Positions 47,990 through 55,752 of a stretch of DNA of 64,000 nucleotides are shown in pieces (positions within the stretch are counted from its first letter, which is position 1; each line of letters begins with the position of its first letter). This DNA comes from Candidatus Brocadia sp. GTDB lineage: Bacteria > Planctomycetota > Brocadiia > Brocadiales > Brocadiaceae. Both the position numbers and the translations under genes were made by a program. Where the stretch lies: assembly GCA_021646415.1 (NCBI GenBank), contig SOEU01000005.1, forward strand, positions 113,343 through 177,342. Reading direction: 5' to 3'. The notes under the pieces were generated by a model. That model was not told the origin of the DNA, did not search any database, and saw nothing but the letters and a program-made list of their open reading frames with translations.

Positions 47990-49211
47990 AACATATTGAT
48001 ATTACGAGACTTACAAAGCCACTTTTTTGGCTGGTGACGGTTTGATCTTTTAGTGATAGGTTTATGATGTCTGCTTTCAGTCTTCCAACATCGGTATGAA
48101 CGTAATATTTTTCAGCCATTTTTGTTGATGAATGACCTAATAATTTTGCTACGTTAAGTAATGGTATGCCTCTATTAGCCAACTGAGATGCTACGGAATG
48201 ACGTGTCGCATCGTAAAGCCTAATTGACTGGTTTAATCCAACTTTCTCCCTTATATCATCCCATATTCTCCTAAGACTATTCTCCGAATAATGCTTACCG
48301 GTTTTAGGATTCACAAACACGTATGCTTCAGGAAGGTTATTTTTTATACGGTCTGCGATGTATAGAAATACTTCCGGGTGAAGTGGAATTGTTGAATCCT
48401 TTGAATTCCTCCCTTTCCTTCTTTCCATAAACACCCTACCAGAAAAGGTTGATGATACGGTAATTATACCCCGCGCTACATCAATATTCTTGCACTTTAA
48501 AGCCCGTGCCTCCGATGGACGGCATCCATGTAACATTAAAAAGGCAAAGATAGGTTTGTGATTATCTGGTACGACCTCAAAGACTTTCTGTTGTAACTCC
48601 TGGGTAAGCCAGGTGATCTTTGGTTGTGGTATACCGATAATAGGGAATGACGGGACAACATCCAATATTTCAAGGTCGGATTTCAGGTAATTCAGGAAGA
48701 TTTTAAAATTATCCAAAATGTTTTTAATCGTCTTTTCGCTGAAATTGAAATTCTTACTGAGATGCTCTTTGTAATTTATAATATCAATCTTTCGAAGTTC
48801 TCTTGCATCCGTACCGCCGAAATAATCCTTCGCAATCTGTACAAACCGCCGATAATCTTTTTTATAACTTGGAGCAATAGAATTAATTTTGAATGTTAGA
48901 AACTTATCTAACAAGGTTGAAACATAAAATTTTTCAAGGTCTTGTTTAACATATTTCGTAGGGTCAAAAATGTGGCTCTGGATTTCATAATTGATGTGAC
49001 TGAGCAAGCTTGATGCTCGTTGATAGGTATCAATGGCTTGTCCGTGTTTATCTGAAAATAGACGTATCCTTTGCCCTTTGTGGAAGATGTCAATATAAAA
49101 TCGATTCGGTACGGTTTTATGCTCTGCACAAATATAGCCCAACTTCTTTATTTCGGTAAAACTCCCCTGACAAACGGGACAATGTCCTTTCGCTCTTATT
49201 GCTCCTTTCAT
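47967..49211 (-). CDS. int: Tyrosine recombinase (integrase)
   Basis: About 414 residues (434 if it starts at 49271; ATG 49211 has GGGGAAG upstream). It starts with a zinc ribbon (CPVCQGSF...YICAEHK), then a SAM-like core-binding domain, then the catalytic domain: Arg in HGCRPSEARALK, RHSVASQLA, LGHSSTKMAEKYY with His and the nucleophile Tyr. The last residues YGGGGGN and the stop are encoded inside the att core, so excision and integration leave the protein unchanged. It integrates the island into ssrA. Confidence 0.95.
   Translation of the reverse strand: MKGAIRAKGHCPVCQGSFTEIKKLGYICAEHKTVPNRFYIDIFHKGQRIRLFSDKHGQAIDTYQRASSLLSHINYEIQSHIFDPTKYVKQDLEKFYVSTLLDKFLTFKINSIAPSYKKDYRRFVQIAKDYFGGTDARELRKIDIINYKEHLSKNFNFSEKTIKNILDNFKIFLNYLKSDLEILDVVPSFPIIGIPQPKITWLTQELQQKVFEVVPDNHKPIFAFLMLHGCRPSEARALKCKNIDVARGIITVSSTFSGRVFMERRKGRNSKDSTIPLHPEVFLYIADRIKNNLPEAYVFVNPKTGKHYSENSLRRIWDDIREKVGLNQSIRLYDATRHSVASQLANRGIPLLNVAKLLGHSSTKMAEKYYVHTDVGRLKADIINLSLKDQTVTSQKSGFVSLVISICYGGGGGN
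48031..48041. promoter_or_regulatory. Candidate integrase arm site, left
   Basis: CTGGTGACGGT, 42 bp inside the attL core. The same 11-mer occurs twice in tandem near attR. Repeats inside both ends are typical of arm-type integrase sites. Confidence 0.5.
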
Positions 49212-49284
49212 GGTTTCTTCCCCTTTCTCCTGGAGAAGATACGCTACCAATTCGTTATTTGTCAAGGTCATAATAAAGTTTTTC

Positions 49285-49803
49285 TTACCGCTCGTTATGT
49301 TGAATGTTTAAAGGTGGTCTCAAAGCCTTTATTAGCTTGTATTCGATGGAATCAAGTCTGTTAGGTTGTATGTAGAAATACAGTACCCGGTTAAATCGCT
49401 TACCGTCCTCTATATGCTGGAATAATCTCTGATACAGGTTTTTGCTCTGTCCAACATATAAAATCTTTTTCCCGTCACATAAAAAATAGACACACGATGG
49501 GATTATCTGGAAGTTACATTCTTTCAATTCGCTTATACCGCTTATTTCCTCTGGAATATCGCCAATACAAGGCTTATCCTCATGAGGGTATATCTTAACT
49601 ATGGGTGTTAACTGCTTGCCTTCTGAATAAACGTAGAGATTCTTTTCAATCCAGTCCACAACTTCCCCTTTTTTAAAGACAGGAAACCCTGTCTCGTGGA
49701 TTAGACAGGGTACAAAGCCCTTGATTGCCAGGTCTTTCAATCGCTCAGGATCGATGTATTCCTTGAAATCTTCTGCCGTAAATCGATACCCGTTAATTTT
49801 CAT
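49285..49803 (-). CDS. GIY-YIG nuclease-domain protein
   Basis: 172 residues. The C-terminal half is a GIY-YIG fold (CVYFLCDGKKILYVGQSKNL, YQRLFQH, catalytic Glu in SIEYKLIKALRPPLN). The N-terminal half may bind DNA (HTH-like, PCLIHETGFPVFKKGEVVDW). It overlaps the upstream gene by 11 bp. In an island with terminase small subunit it could be a homing or cos-assisting nuclease; not proven. Confidence 0.82.
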   Translation of the reverse strand: MKINGYRFTAEDFKEYIDPERLKDLAIKGFVPCLIHETGFPVFKKGEVVDWIEKNLYVYSEGKQLTPIVKIYPHEDKPCIGDIPEEISGISELKECNFQIIPSCVYFLCDGKKILYVGQSKNLYQRLFQHIEDGKRFNRVLYFYIQPNRLDSIEYKLIKALRPPLNIQHNER

Positions 49804-50059
49804 ACGCTTCCAACCTTTCCTGCCGTATGCGCGCCTTGATATCCTCTAGCCGATCCTGTGCAAGTGTTTTGTTGTTTATACCTGGAAATATCTTTGATAC
49901 CCACCGCCCGTCAATCTCTCTGTATTCAACACACCATGCCCCGCATGTTCTGTATTCACCATTTGCCCGCTTCGGGATCTCAGGACATTGTTTTGACTTT
50001 CTCCCATTACAGCGAATCGGCTTACATTCCTTAAAATATTGCTTGAATCTTATCGCCAT
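49793..50059 (-). CDS. Small Cys-rich protein, integrase N-domain-like
   Basis: 88 residues from ATG 50059 (GGGGGT upstream). It has CKPIRCNGRKSKQCPEIPKR and CGAWCVEYREIDGRWVSKIF, resembling the arm-binding/zinc N-terminal part of some phage integrases without a catalytic domain. It could assist the integrase or bind DNA. It overlaps the GIY-YIG gene. Confidence 0.5.
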   Translation of the reverse strand: MAIRFKQYFKECKPIRCNGRKSKQCPEIPKRANGEYRTCGAWCVEYREIDGRWVSKIFPGINNKTLAQDRLEDIKARIRQERLEAYEN

Positions 50060-50149
50060 TGCTTTACCCCCTTGTTTAAAAATCAAAGTCCTGTTAAGCC
50101 AAAAATTCTGATATAATCCGCAAAAGCTCAAAGGCTGCAATCCATAAAA

Positions 50150-50308
50150 CTATGTCTGGGTAGTAATACATTTTCCGCCCTCCAAAGATTCGATTTCCGC
50201 CTTCAATTCGGATGCTTCCCGTAGAAGCATTTTCAGTTTGCACATGAGATGGAAATATTTCAGATTTAGAACGGTTAGTTCCTCAATCCTTTCTTTACTT
50301 TTCAGCAT
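50150..50308 (-). CDS. Small coiled-coil ORF (52 residues)
   Basis: ATG 50308 overlaps the end of the terminase-like gene by 14 bp and ends with TAG at 50150. The product (LKSKERIEELTVLNLKYFHL, then EASELKAEIESLEGG) is helical. Position and overlap support it as a real, coupled gene. Function unknown. Confidence 0.5.
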   Translation of the reverse strand: MLKSKERIEELTVLNLKYFHLMCKLKMLLREASELKAEIESLEGGKCITTQT

Positions 50309-50783
50309 CGTTTTTTACCTCCGGTTGATTTAAATTGCTTGATAAATTTTCAAGACATTGTGTAATTTCCTTTGTAAGAATCCGATTGATTTCCCTGTGA
50401 TCGCTTATCGCTCCCAAAATCGGCGATATCCTGGCCGGAATACAAAAAAGGCTATCCCTAACCTGCCTGGCCGTTGCAAAGGCTGCCTGACGGACTTCGG
50501 CTGCACCAACAAGTTTCCCGGATTCCCTCTCATAATTTAACTGCGATTGCCGGGCTAACCAAAGCATGCGTTCCGTCCGTGCTTTCTCGTATTCGCTACC
50601 GTTTTGCTTTTTCTCAGATAAATATTGCTCTCTCCACTTGAAAACGGCGTCAGGATCGCAAAAATAACCCCTGTGAGACCTCTCGTGAGGCGCACCCTTT
50701 GAAAACCAGCTACGAATTGTAACCGTTGATACTTGCATGATTTTTGATAGCTGACGAAGATTGACTTTTTTCTTTTCTGCCAT
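50295..50783 (-). CDS. Nu1-like terminase small subunit
   Basis: 162 residues. An N-terminal winged HTH (NLRQLSKIMQVSTVTIRSWF) is followed by FCDPDAVFKWREQYLSEKK. The C-terminal helical part (ARTERMLWLARQSQLNYERE, GKLVGAAEVRQAAF, FCIPARISPILGAI) matches the pattern of phage packaging protein Nu1/TerS. TerS selects DNA for packaging. Found without a large subunit, it may redirect a helper phage's terminase, as in cos-type satellites. Confidence 0.72.
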   Translation of the reverse strand: MAEKKKVNLRQLSKIMQVSTVTIRSWFSKGAPHERSHRGYFCDPDAVFKWREQYLSEKKQNGSEYEKARTERMLWLARQSQLNYERESGKLVGAAEVRQAAFATARQVRDSLFCIPARISPILGAISDHREINRILTKEITQCLENLSSNLNQPEVKNDAEK

Positions 50784-51059
50784 GACTTAATCTCCTAATC
50801 TGTAATAATTACTGTTTAGCAATCGTGTGTTATAACAACCCTAAATTTTTTCCCTGAAAACTAGATAAAACGTGGGGTCATCTTGCCCCCGCATGCTTCA
50901 CCAAACCGAAAGAACATATGTATTTACACAACAAAGACTTACGACTTTTACGCTTATACTTACAACCTAGCATTACATGATATCATTATTTTAAATGGCC
51001 TGGCCGCTATGCATATGAAGTAAGGCCGTGAACGGCCAGGCCAAGTGGAGCTCACGGCC
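50784..51059. other. Intergenic region upstream of terS
   Basis: 276 bp without a gene. The right part holds the interlocked inverted repeats at 50997-51062, listed separately. The left part is AT-rich with no obvious promoter other than TATAAC-like stretches near 50830. Confidence 0.5.
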
Positions 51060-51062
51060 TTA
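50997..51062 (-). other. H-type pseudoknot or interlocked inverted repeat
   Basis: Two perfect inverted repeats are interleaved. Stem 1 is TAAGGCCGTGA/TCACGGCCTTA (11 bp, 51052-51062 with 51021-51031). Stem 2 is GGCCTGGCCG/CGGCCAGGCC (10 bp, 51033-51042 with 50997-51006). Loops are 9, 1 and 14 nt, ideal for an H-type pseudoknot. As DNA it could be a binding or packaging (cos/pac-like) site just upstream of terS. It begins at the stop codon of the preceding gene. Confidence 0.6.
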
Positions 51063-51485
51063 TCTTACGACTACTCCTCTGTGAATCCTCGCCCGCCCTT
51101 GTGCTTCCGCCTTCCTAAATGCAGTATAATTTTGAAGACTTACAAACTCTTGTCTGATGGCCGGATTTGCCCTCCAGTCCGCAATTACCTGCTCCTCGAA
51201 CGTGAGAGGTTTTACCGGTGGTTCCGGTTCCTTGATTTCGGCTTGCGGTGAATAACTCCGGCTGAACGGAATCCCTGCCTTTAGCTTTGCAAGGTCGCTC
51301 ATTGCCCTCTGTCCTTCTGCTGAAATTGTAGGAACAACTGTTTCTGGCTTGCTCTTTCCCGCCCTTAATCTTGCAACCTCGGCCATTGCTTCTCGCTGTT
51401 CGGGTGTCGCTTCAGCTTTTTGAACAATTTCTTTAGACTCGTCTGGTTTTATTGTGGTCAACACAGGTTCTGCGACTCCAGTCAT
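51060..51485 (-). CDS. Hypothetical protein with internal repeat
   Basis: 141 residues, no recognised family. Two similar segments, ATPEQREAMAEVARLRAGKS and ISAEGQRAMSDLAKLKAGIP, suggest duplication. A Pro-rich linker follows (KEPEPPVKPLTFEEQ) and a basic C-terminus. Could be a scaffold or DNA-binding accessory. Confidence 0.55.
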   Translation of the reverse strand: MTGVAEPVLTTIKPDESKEIVQKAEATPEQREAMAEVARLRAGKSKPETVVPTISAEGQRAMSDLAKLKAGIPFSRSYSPQAEIKEPEPPVKPLTFEEQVIADWRANPAIRQEFVSLQNYTAFRKAEAQGRARIHRGVVVR

Positions 51486-51516
51486 ATTTCGGAGATGTTT
51501 AAGTAATTTCGATTCA

Positions 51517-51648
51517 TCATATGATAACCTGCTTTTTTTCCCCTAATCGTTCTCGCATTTCATCCAAAGTTTCATGTTCTGTCACATTCTGGGGACAATT
51601 ATGTTTGTAATTATGCAACCCAACTACACACCGCTTGAAATAATCCAT
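51517..51648 (-). CDS. Small ORF (43 residues) with His/Cys
   Basis: ATG 51648 with GAAAGGA about 8 nt upstream; stop TGA at 51517. The product starts DYFKRCVVGLHNYKHNCPQN and ends with a charged helix (DEMRERLGEKKQV). It fills the gap between two island genes on the same strand. Function unknown. Confidence 0.45.
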   Translation of the reverse strand: MDYFKRCVVGLHNYKHNCPQNVTEHETLDEMRERLGEKKQVII

Positions 51649-51735
51649 ATCATGATCCTTTCAAAAAAAGTTTAAAGAGGCATGGGCAACGCCAGGGGTA
51701 TAACGCCACCCATGCCGCCTGCAGGAGGGAACAGG

Positions 51736-52296
51736 CTAATCAATGTTGTATTGCTCCATAAGAGTATCTCTACTACTTTGATATTCACCTGGATTTAATT
51801 GTGGGAAGATCGTATTTAAAACATGCTGACGGGTACCGCCGGTTTGTGTTTTACAGATGATTAGTTCCTGGATAGCCATTATCATATCTGTGGATATTTT
51901 CTTTTGGATTTCATCCGCAACAGTTTCCCAGCATTGACGCCGTGCAACTGACATGGCCTCATTCAATCTGATAAATTCGGCCTGCCGTGTCTTTAGCCCT
52001 CGTTCGCTGGCTTCAAGTAGCTCCTGGGTTTCGCCTCGCTGCTTTATAGCATCCTCGTGGGCCAGCCTCACCCGCTTTAATCGGTCGCAGTTTTTCTCAT
52101 TGCTATTCAAAGCAAACGCATCTAATGCCGATGTTTTCGCCCTTTTGGCATTCTCAATCGCCCGGCTGAGTTCCGGTAAAGATTCTTGCAACTCATCGCA
52201 TTTCTTTTGCAACTCCAAGATGCTGGCTTGGCACGCCTCAACATTCTGTTTCGCATCGTCATATTTCCGCCTTACTTCTATTACTGCATTTGACAT
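51736..52296 (-). CDS. Coiled-coil protein of the island, unknown
   Basis: 186 residues, long alpha-helical coiled coil for about the first 130 (SILELQKKCDELQESLPELS). The globular end has CKTQTGGTRQHVLNTIFPQL. It could be a scaffold or replication accessory. No family recognised. Confidence 0.6.
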   Translation of the reverse strand: MSNAVIEVRRKYDDAKQNVEACQASILELQKKCDELQESLPELSRAIENAKRAKTSALDAFALNSNEKNCDRLKRVRLAHEDAIKQRGETQELLEASERGLKTRQAEFIRLNEAMSVARRQCWETVADEIQKKISTDMIMAIQELIICKTQTGGTRQHVLNTIFPQLNPGEYQSSRDTLMEQYNID

Positions 52297-52325
52297 TTGC
52301 TACCCTCCAAAAAAGTTTTAAAAAT

Positions 52326-52886
52326 TTAACCAATAAGAGTTTTAACGGCTGTTATAAAGTCCACGTCGTTTATCTGCATATAAACCGCTATCGTATCCCC
52401 ATACCAGCCACAAGAATAGCAATGTGCAAAATTATTCCTGATATCCATTGATGGATGCCTGTCCTCGTGTGTCCCGCTGATACAATGAGTTATCCCGTTG
52501 CGGATATTCTGCAAAAGATTTTCTATCGGATACGCCTTCGCTCGCCCAATGTCGCCTTGCGTTATCCGGCTATTCTTTCCGGTGTTTTTGAAACTCAATT
52601 CCATCTCATACTTTTTTATTTCCTTATTGAGGATTTTTATTGTATCCATCAAAATGAATCTGCTTAGCTCGTTTTTCCCTGACAAGAGCTGTAACGCCGC
52701 TTGTTGATCGTTTTTCAGTTCGGCAATTTTCCGTTCGAGATATTCCTTGCTTTTGGGAGTAGCCCGCTCGGTATTAACGCCAAGTTCCTTCCTGGTAATT
52801 TCTCGATCAAGATATTCCTTGCGTCTGGAAACAGCCCATTCAACGTCAACGCCAAAATCTTTTGCGGTTTCGATTATGGAATGCAT
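52326..52886 (-). CDS. CHC2 zinc-finger (DnaG primase-type) protein
   Basis: 186 residues. Coiled-coil N-terminus (two similar units: SRRKEYLDREI and KSKEYLERKI). The C-terminus is a primase zinc finger (HCISGTHEDRHPSM, then HCYSCGWYGDTIAVYM). No Toprim domain follows, so it is a stand-alone finger that may work with the adjacent helicase, whose gene it overlaps by 13 bp. Confidence 0.75.
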   Translation of the reverse strand: MHSIIETAKDFGVDVEWAVSRRKEYLDREITRKELGVNTERATPKSKEYLERKIAELKNDQQAALQLLSGKNELSRFILMDTIKILNKEIKKYEMELSFKNTGKNSRITQGDIGRAKAYPIENLLQNIRNGITHCISGTHEDRHPSMDIRNNFAHCYSCGWYGDTIAVYMQINDVDFITAVKTLIG

Positions 52887-53661
52887 ATCGCCTCCATGAG
52901 AAGGCCATCTACTTTCACAAGTCCAACCTTCTTATCCATGACGCCTGTTCGCCGATGAAAACAAACTTTCAGCCACGCTTCATTATCGCTTTGAACATTC
53001 CGCCAAACCATAATCCCGGCATCACTTTCCTGACTTACAAAACTCGAATCCCTAATATTGTCGTCCGAAGGTTCTTGATAAGGGTCTAACTTAGCCATGT
53101 GACACATAAGAAAGATTGTGATATTCAATTCGACTGCTAGCATCTTCAGCGTTCTGATAACCTGCCCGATTTCAATCGAAGTGTTTCGCATCCTTGCGAG
53201 GTCAAACAAGTAATGCAGGTGGTCTATGAAAACCATTTTGACGCCATACTTCGCCAGTCCCTCTAAAATACGATGCCTTACCCATTCAAGGGTGTTTGCC
53301 TTCATCTTTGCTGGCATGACAAAGACAGGCAGTTCACCAGGAAAGCGATTGATAAACTCCCCGGAAGAAAGCTCGTAACTAAACCACAAACTCATAACAT
53401 CCTGTCTCGCAAAATTAACAGTCAGGGTTTGCGCAAAAAGGGTCTTACCCGCTTTTCTCGGCCCGGAAATGGCTATCAATTCACCCGGTAGAAAAAACCA
53501 CCAACGTGCTTATCCAACTGCGGTAATCTCGACATGACAGGAACGGCTTTGGGCTGCTTAGCAAGAAGCGCCTTCATATCACGACTGGTAATAATTTTGT
53601 CCTCTCCGCTATACTCGTTAAGTTCAATTAGTAAATCCGATGTAGTTTTTTTCTGTGTCAT
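52874..53661 (-). CDS. DnaB/RecA-like replicative helicase, made by -1 frameshift
   Basis: Two frames join at T-TTT-TTC (minus strand, 53497-53491). Frame 0 (AGGAGG upstream of ATG 53661) gives SRLPQLDKHVGGFF and then stops at 53476. The -1 frame continues LPGELIAISGPRKAGKT (Walker A) and VFIDHLHYLF (Walker B). The joined sequence LDKHVGGFFLPGELIAISG is what the family requires. Total about 262 residues. Programmed slip, mutation, or a lost T are all possible. Confidence 0.8.
53491..53497 (-). promoter_or_regulatory. Slippery heptamer U UUU UUC
   Basis: In the helicase reading frame the codons are GGU UUU UUC, so the seven bases form a canonical -1 slippery site in phase. Frame 0 stops 4 codons later. 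Confidence 0.6.
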
Positions 53662-53675
53662 AACTCAAATTCCTC

Positions 53676-54380
53676 CTAAAAGTATCTTTGCCGTTCAAGG
53701 GTATGTTTGCCGTTACTATTGAATGCCTTCAAGTAAAGTGCGTCGTATTGCTTTCTAAGTTTTTCGGTAGATAGGATGTTGTTTTGCCAAAAACTATCAG
53801 CCTGGCACCAGGTAATAACTTTTTCGATCTCGTCAGGCGAACGCCTATCAAGTCTAATCATTAGGTCAATATGCTTAACCCATGATTGAATATTAGGTTG
53901 TTTAAAATCTGACTTTCGTTGCTTAATCAAAGAAAGAAGTTTCTCTGATAGTCCGACTTCGATAGAATCGGACGTATATATTTTCTTTTGTATATATTTC
54001 TTTTGTGGTATCACTTTTCTGATACCCTTTTGAATCACTTTTCTGATACGGTAGCAGTTTTCTGATACGGTCTTCCATGTCTCGAAATCCTTATTAAATC
54101 TATACTTTTTGGTTAGACCGTTGCAGAAATCTGATACGGTTATGATATTTCGGTCTTCTAAAACGTTGATTATTTGTGAACATCTACTCTTAGAAAGCCC
54201 CGTATCTTTTGCCATTTGACTTAATGAGATCAGGTCTTCTTTCTTGTTGAAACCGTATGTTTTACGCGGCACAAGTAAGGCAATCCTGAAGCAATGACCT
54301 GATAAATCAGTCCTGATCAGTGCCTCAAACAGCTCATTTGCGATTTTCGTATAGCCGTCTTCGCATTGTGGGTTTGCCAT
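53676..54380 (-). CDS. Lambda-O-like replication initiator
   Basis: 234 residues. The N-terminus (DGYTKIANELFEALIRTDLS, then FRIALLVPRKTYGFNKKED) and HTH (LSLSQMAKDTGLSKSRCSQI) match phage replication protein O. The middle contains origin-like repeats in its DNA and correspondingly repeated residues (RIRKVIQKGIRKVI). The C-terminus (PDEIEKVITWCQADSFWQNN) should contact the helicase, the next gene. It begins 2 bp after the HTH gene stop. Confidence 0.8.
   Translation of the reverse strand: MANPQCEDGYTKIANELFEALIRTDLSGHCFRIALLVPRKTYGFNKKEDLISLSQMAKDTGLSKSRCSQIINVLEDRNIITVSDFCNGLTKKYRFNKDFETWKTVSENCYRIRKVIQKGIRKVIPQKKYIQKKIYTSDSIEVGLSEKLLSLIKQRKSDFKQPNIQSWVKHIDLMIRLDRRSPDEIEKVITWCQADSFWQNNILSTEKLRKQYDALYLKAFNSNGKHTLERQRYF
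54011..54139. repeat. Iterons inside the O-like gene: candidate origin
   Basis: Four copies of TCTGATAC (54018, 54042, 54061, 54130), three with the longer TTTTCTGATAC and two with TCACTTTTCTGATAC, spaced 24, 19 and 69 bp. Location within the initiator gene is like ori-lambda inside O. AT-rich tracts adjoin (53970-54000). Confidence 0.6.
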
Positions 54381-54382
54381 GT

Positions 54383-54598
54383 TCAGCCTTTCGATTGAAT
54401 CGCAAACAAAGCTTGCTTAATCCTTGGAATATCGCTTTCACGATAGACTCTTTCACCGTTCGGCAATCTTATAAAATTCTCACTTCGTAATTTCCTGCTG
54501 TCAAAAAGGTATGACAAGCGATGCTTCGGAACGTTCAGCATTTCTACAACCTGGGATAGTGTGAAAAGCTTTTGGTTCAACAAACTTTTTTCGGTCAT
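54383..54598 (-). CDS. MerR-like HTH protein, candidate excisionase/regulator
   Basis: 71 residues. Winged helix of the MerR/Xis superfamily (FTLSQVVEMLNVPKHRLSYL, then RLPNGERVYRESDI). First gene of the leftward replication operon. Repeated GTCGA motifs lie just upstream and could be its binding sites. Confidence 0.7.
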   Translation of the reverse strand: MTEKSLLNQKLFTLSQVVEMLNVPKHRLSYLFDSRKLRSENFIRLPNGERVYRESDIPRIKQALFAIQSKG

Positions 54599-54644
54599 TT
54601 TTTACCTCACATTCTAATCAGAAAAATAAACTCTTTACCCTTAT

Positions 54645-54683
54645 GTATCGACTGTCGACGACTTGTCGATTTGTCGATGATAC
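54645..54683. promoter_or_regulatory. GTCGA repeat operator region
   Basis: Four GTCGA/TCGAC units within 39 bp, bounded by GTATC and GATAC. TCGATTTGTCGA recurs at 54780 in the terminator. It lies in the promoter region of the replication operon. Confidence 0.5.
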
Positions 54684-54763
54684 AAATTTCAATGAAATGC
54701 TCTGTGAATGGCTTAAATAGTGGGGTTTGTGGGAATGAAAATATTTTGGGAAAATCTGAAAAT

Positions 54764-54803
54764 AAAAAAACCCCATTATCGATTTGTCGATAACAGGGTT
54801 TTT
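54764..54803. terminator. Bidirectional terminator
   Basis: TTATCGA, TTTG, TCGATAA forms the stem top, extended by CCC/GGG and flanked by A7 on the left and T5 on the right. It lies 19 bp after the 54822-55247 gene's stop in the leftward direction. Confidence 0.75.
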
Positions 54804-54821
54804 AAACAGTGGAGATTTTGG

Positions 54822-55247
54822 TTATCTGATTAGGTTTTTGTGTGCGTCCGTATAAAGGTCGTCATGGCATTCCCTACAATGTTCTGTTTCATCGTTGCAA
54901 ATAAAACAAAAATGTTTGTGCACATCTTCGCATGATGGGCATACCTTTTCTTGAATGTAAATAGGTTTTTTACTATTAACCGTCTTTTTGCAAACATTAA
55001 AAACCGTCCGATGATTTACAATCAGGTTTTCATGGGTTTTAAAAAACTCTTGCAAGGCTTTATTTAACCTTTCGATACGCTTTTGCTTCGCCGAATCAAC
55101 ATTTATCAAAATCCCGTTATTTTCTGCAAATTCAAGCAAGATATTCCACCCTTCAAGCATACGTCCATTACGAAAAAACCCCATTTGCGCATAGTGGAAA
55201 GGTTCGGACTTGTCTTTAATTATTATACGAACGTTTTCATCGTTCAA
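54822..55247 (-). CDS. Hypothetical protein with zinc-binding C-terminus
   Basis: 141 residues. The C-terminal part holds eight Cys/His: CPSCEDVHKHFCFICNDETE then HCRECHDDLYTDAH, a double zinc finger. The N-terminal domain (FHYAQMGFFRNGRMLEGWN) is unrecognised. It overlaps the upstream gene by 4 bp. Confidence 0.55.
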   Translation of the reverse strand: MNDENVRIIIKDKSEPFHYAQMGFFRNGRMLEGWNILLEFAENNGILINVDSAKQKRIERLNKALQEFFKTHENLIVNHRTVFNVCKKTVNSKKPIYIQEKVCPSCEDVHKHFCFICNDETEHCRECHDDLYTDAHKNLIR

Positions 55248-55717
55248 AAAACCATTTTTATATCGCTTGCCTTAGCTCCTGGAGGTATAGGGAAGGAAAT
55301 AGCCTTTTCTAAATTGCCTGTGGTAAGGTCTTGCTCCTCTGCTTCCAACTCTATAACATCAAACAACCTTCTGAAATATTCCGGAAGATTATCAACGCTC
55401 TGGACATGGATTATTAATAAACCTTTGGGTATGCCTGGATTGCCGTTTATGGTGACCTTTATAAGTCGTGGTTTTACATCTGACCTGATAATGTCATTTA
55501 TTCTGGTGTCCAGGCGCTTTATAAAGGCGTGATCCTCTGAGTTAAAATCTTCAAGAAATAATGTGCTTCGTTCAAAATAATGAAGTTTCTTTTCAATGAG
55601 ATCACTCTCATTCAAACAGTCGACATGATAAAAGCCCCAACTGTTGCCTTTGTAATAAATATAACAAGCGATTTTCCTGGCTAAATCAATATCTTTGCTG
55701 AGTTTTTCTTGTTTCAT
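55244..55717 (-). CDS. Hypothetical island protein
   Basis: 157 residues, acidic, alpha/beta (RLIKVTINGNPGIPKGLLII, VDNLPEYFRRLFDVIELEAE). No family recognised. CAGGAG lies upstream of ATG 55717. It is coupled to the zinc-binding gene. The leader contains a structured RNA candidate at 55753-55809. Confidence 0.5.
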   Translation of the reverse strand: MKQEKLSKDIDLARKIACYIYYKGNSWGFYHVDCLNESDLIEKKLHYFERSTLFLEDFNSEDHAFIKRLDTRINDIIRSDVKPRLIKVTINGNPGIPKGLLIIHVQSVDNLPEYFRRLFDVIELEAEEQDLTTGNLEKAISFPIPPGAKASDIKMVF

Positions 55718-55752
55718 CTGTCATTTTCTCCTGAATGACTCTCCAAGATAAA

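Noticed and set aside
54572..54793. Plus-strand open frame over the GTCGA region
   Set aside because: It crosses the operator repeats and a terminator, and lacks a ribosome site.
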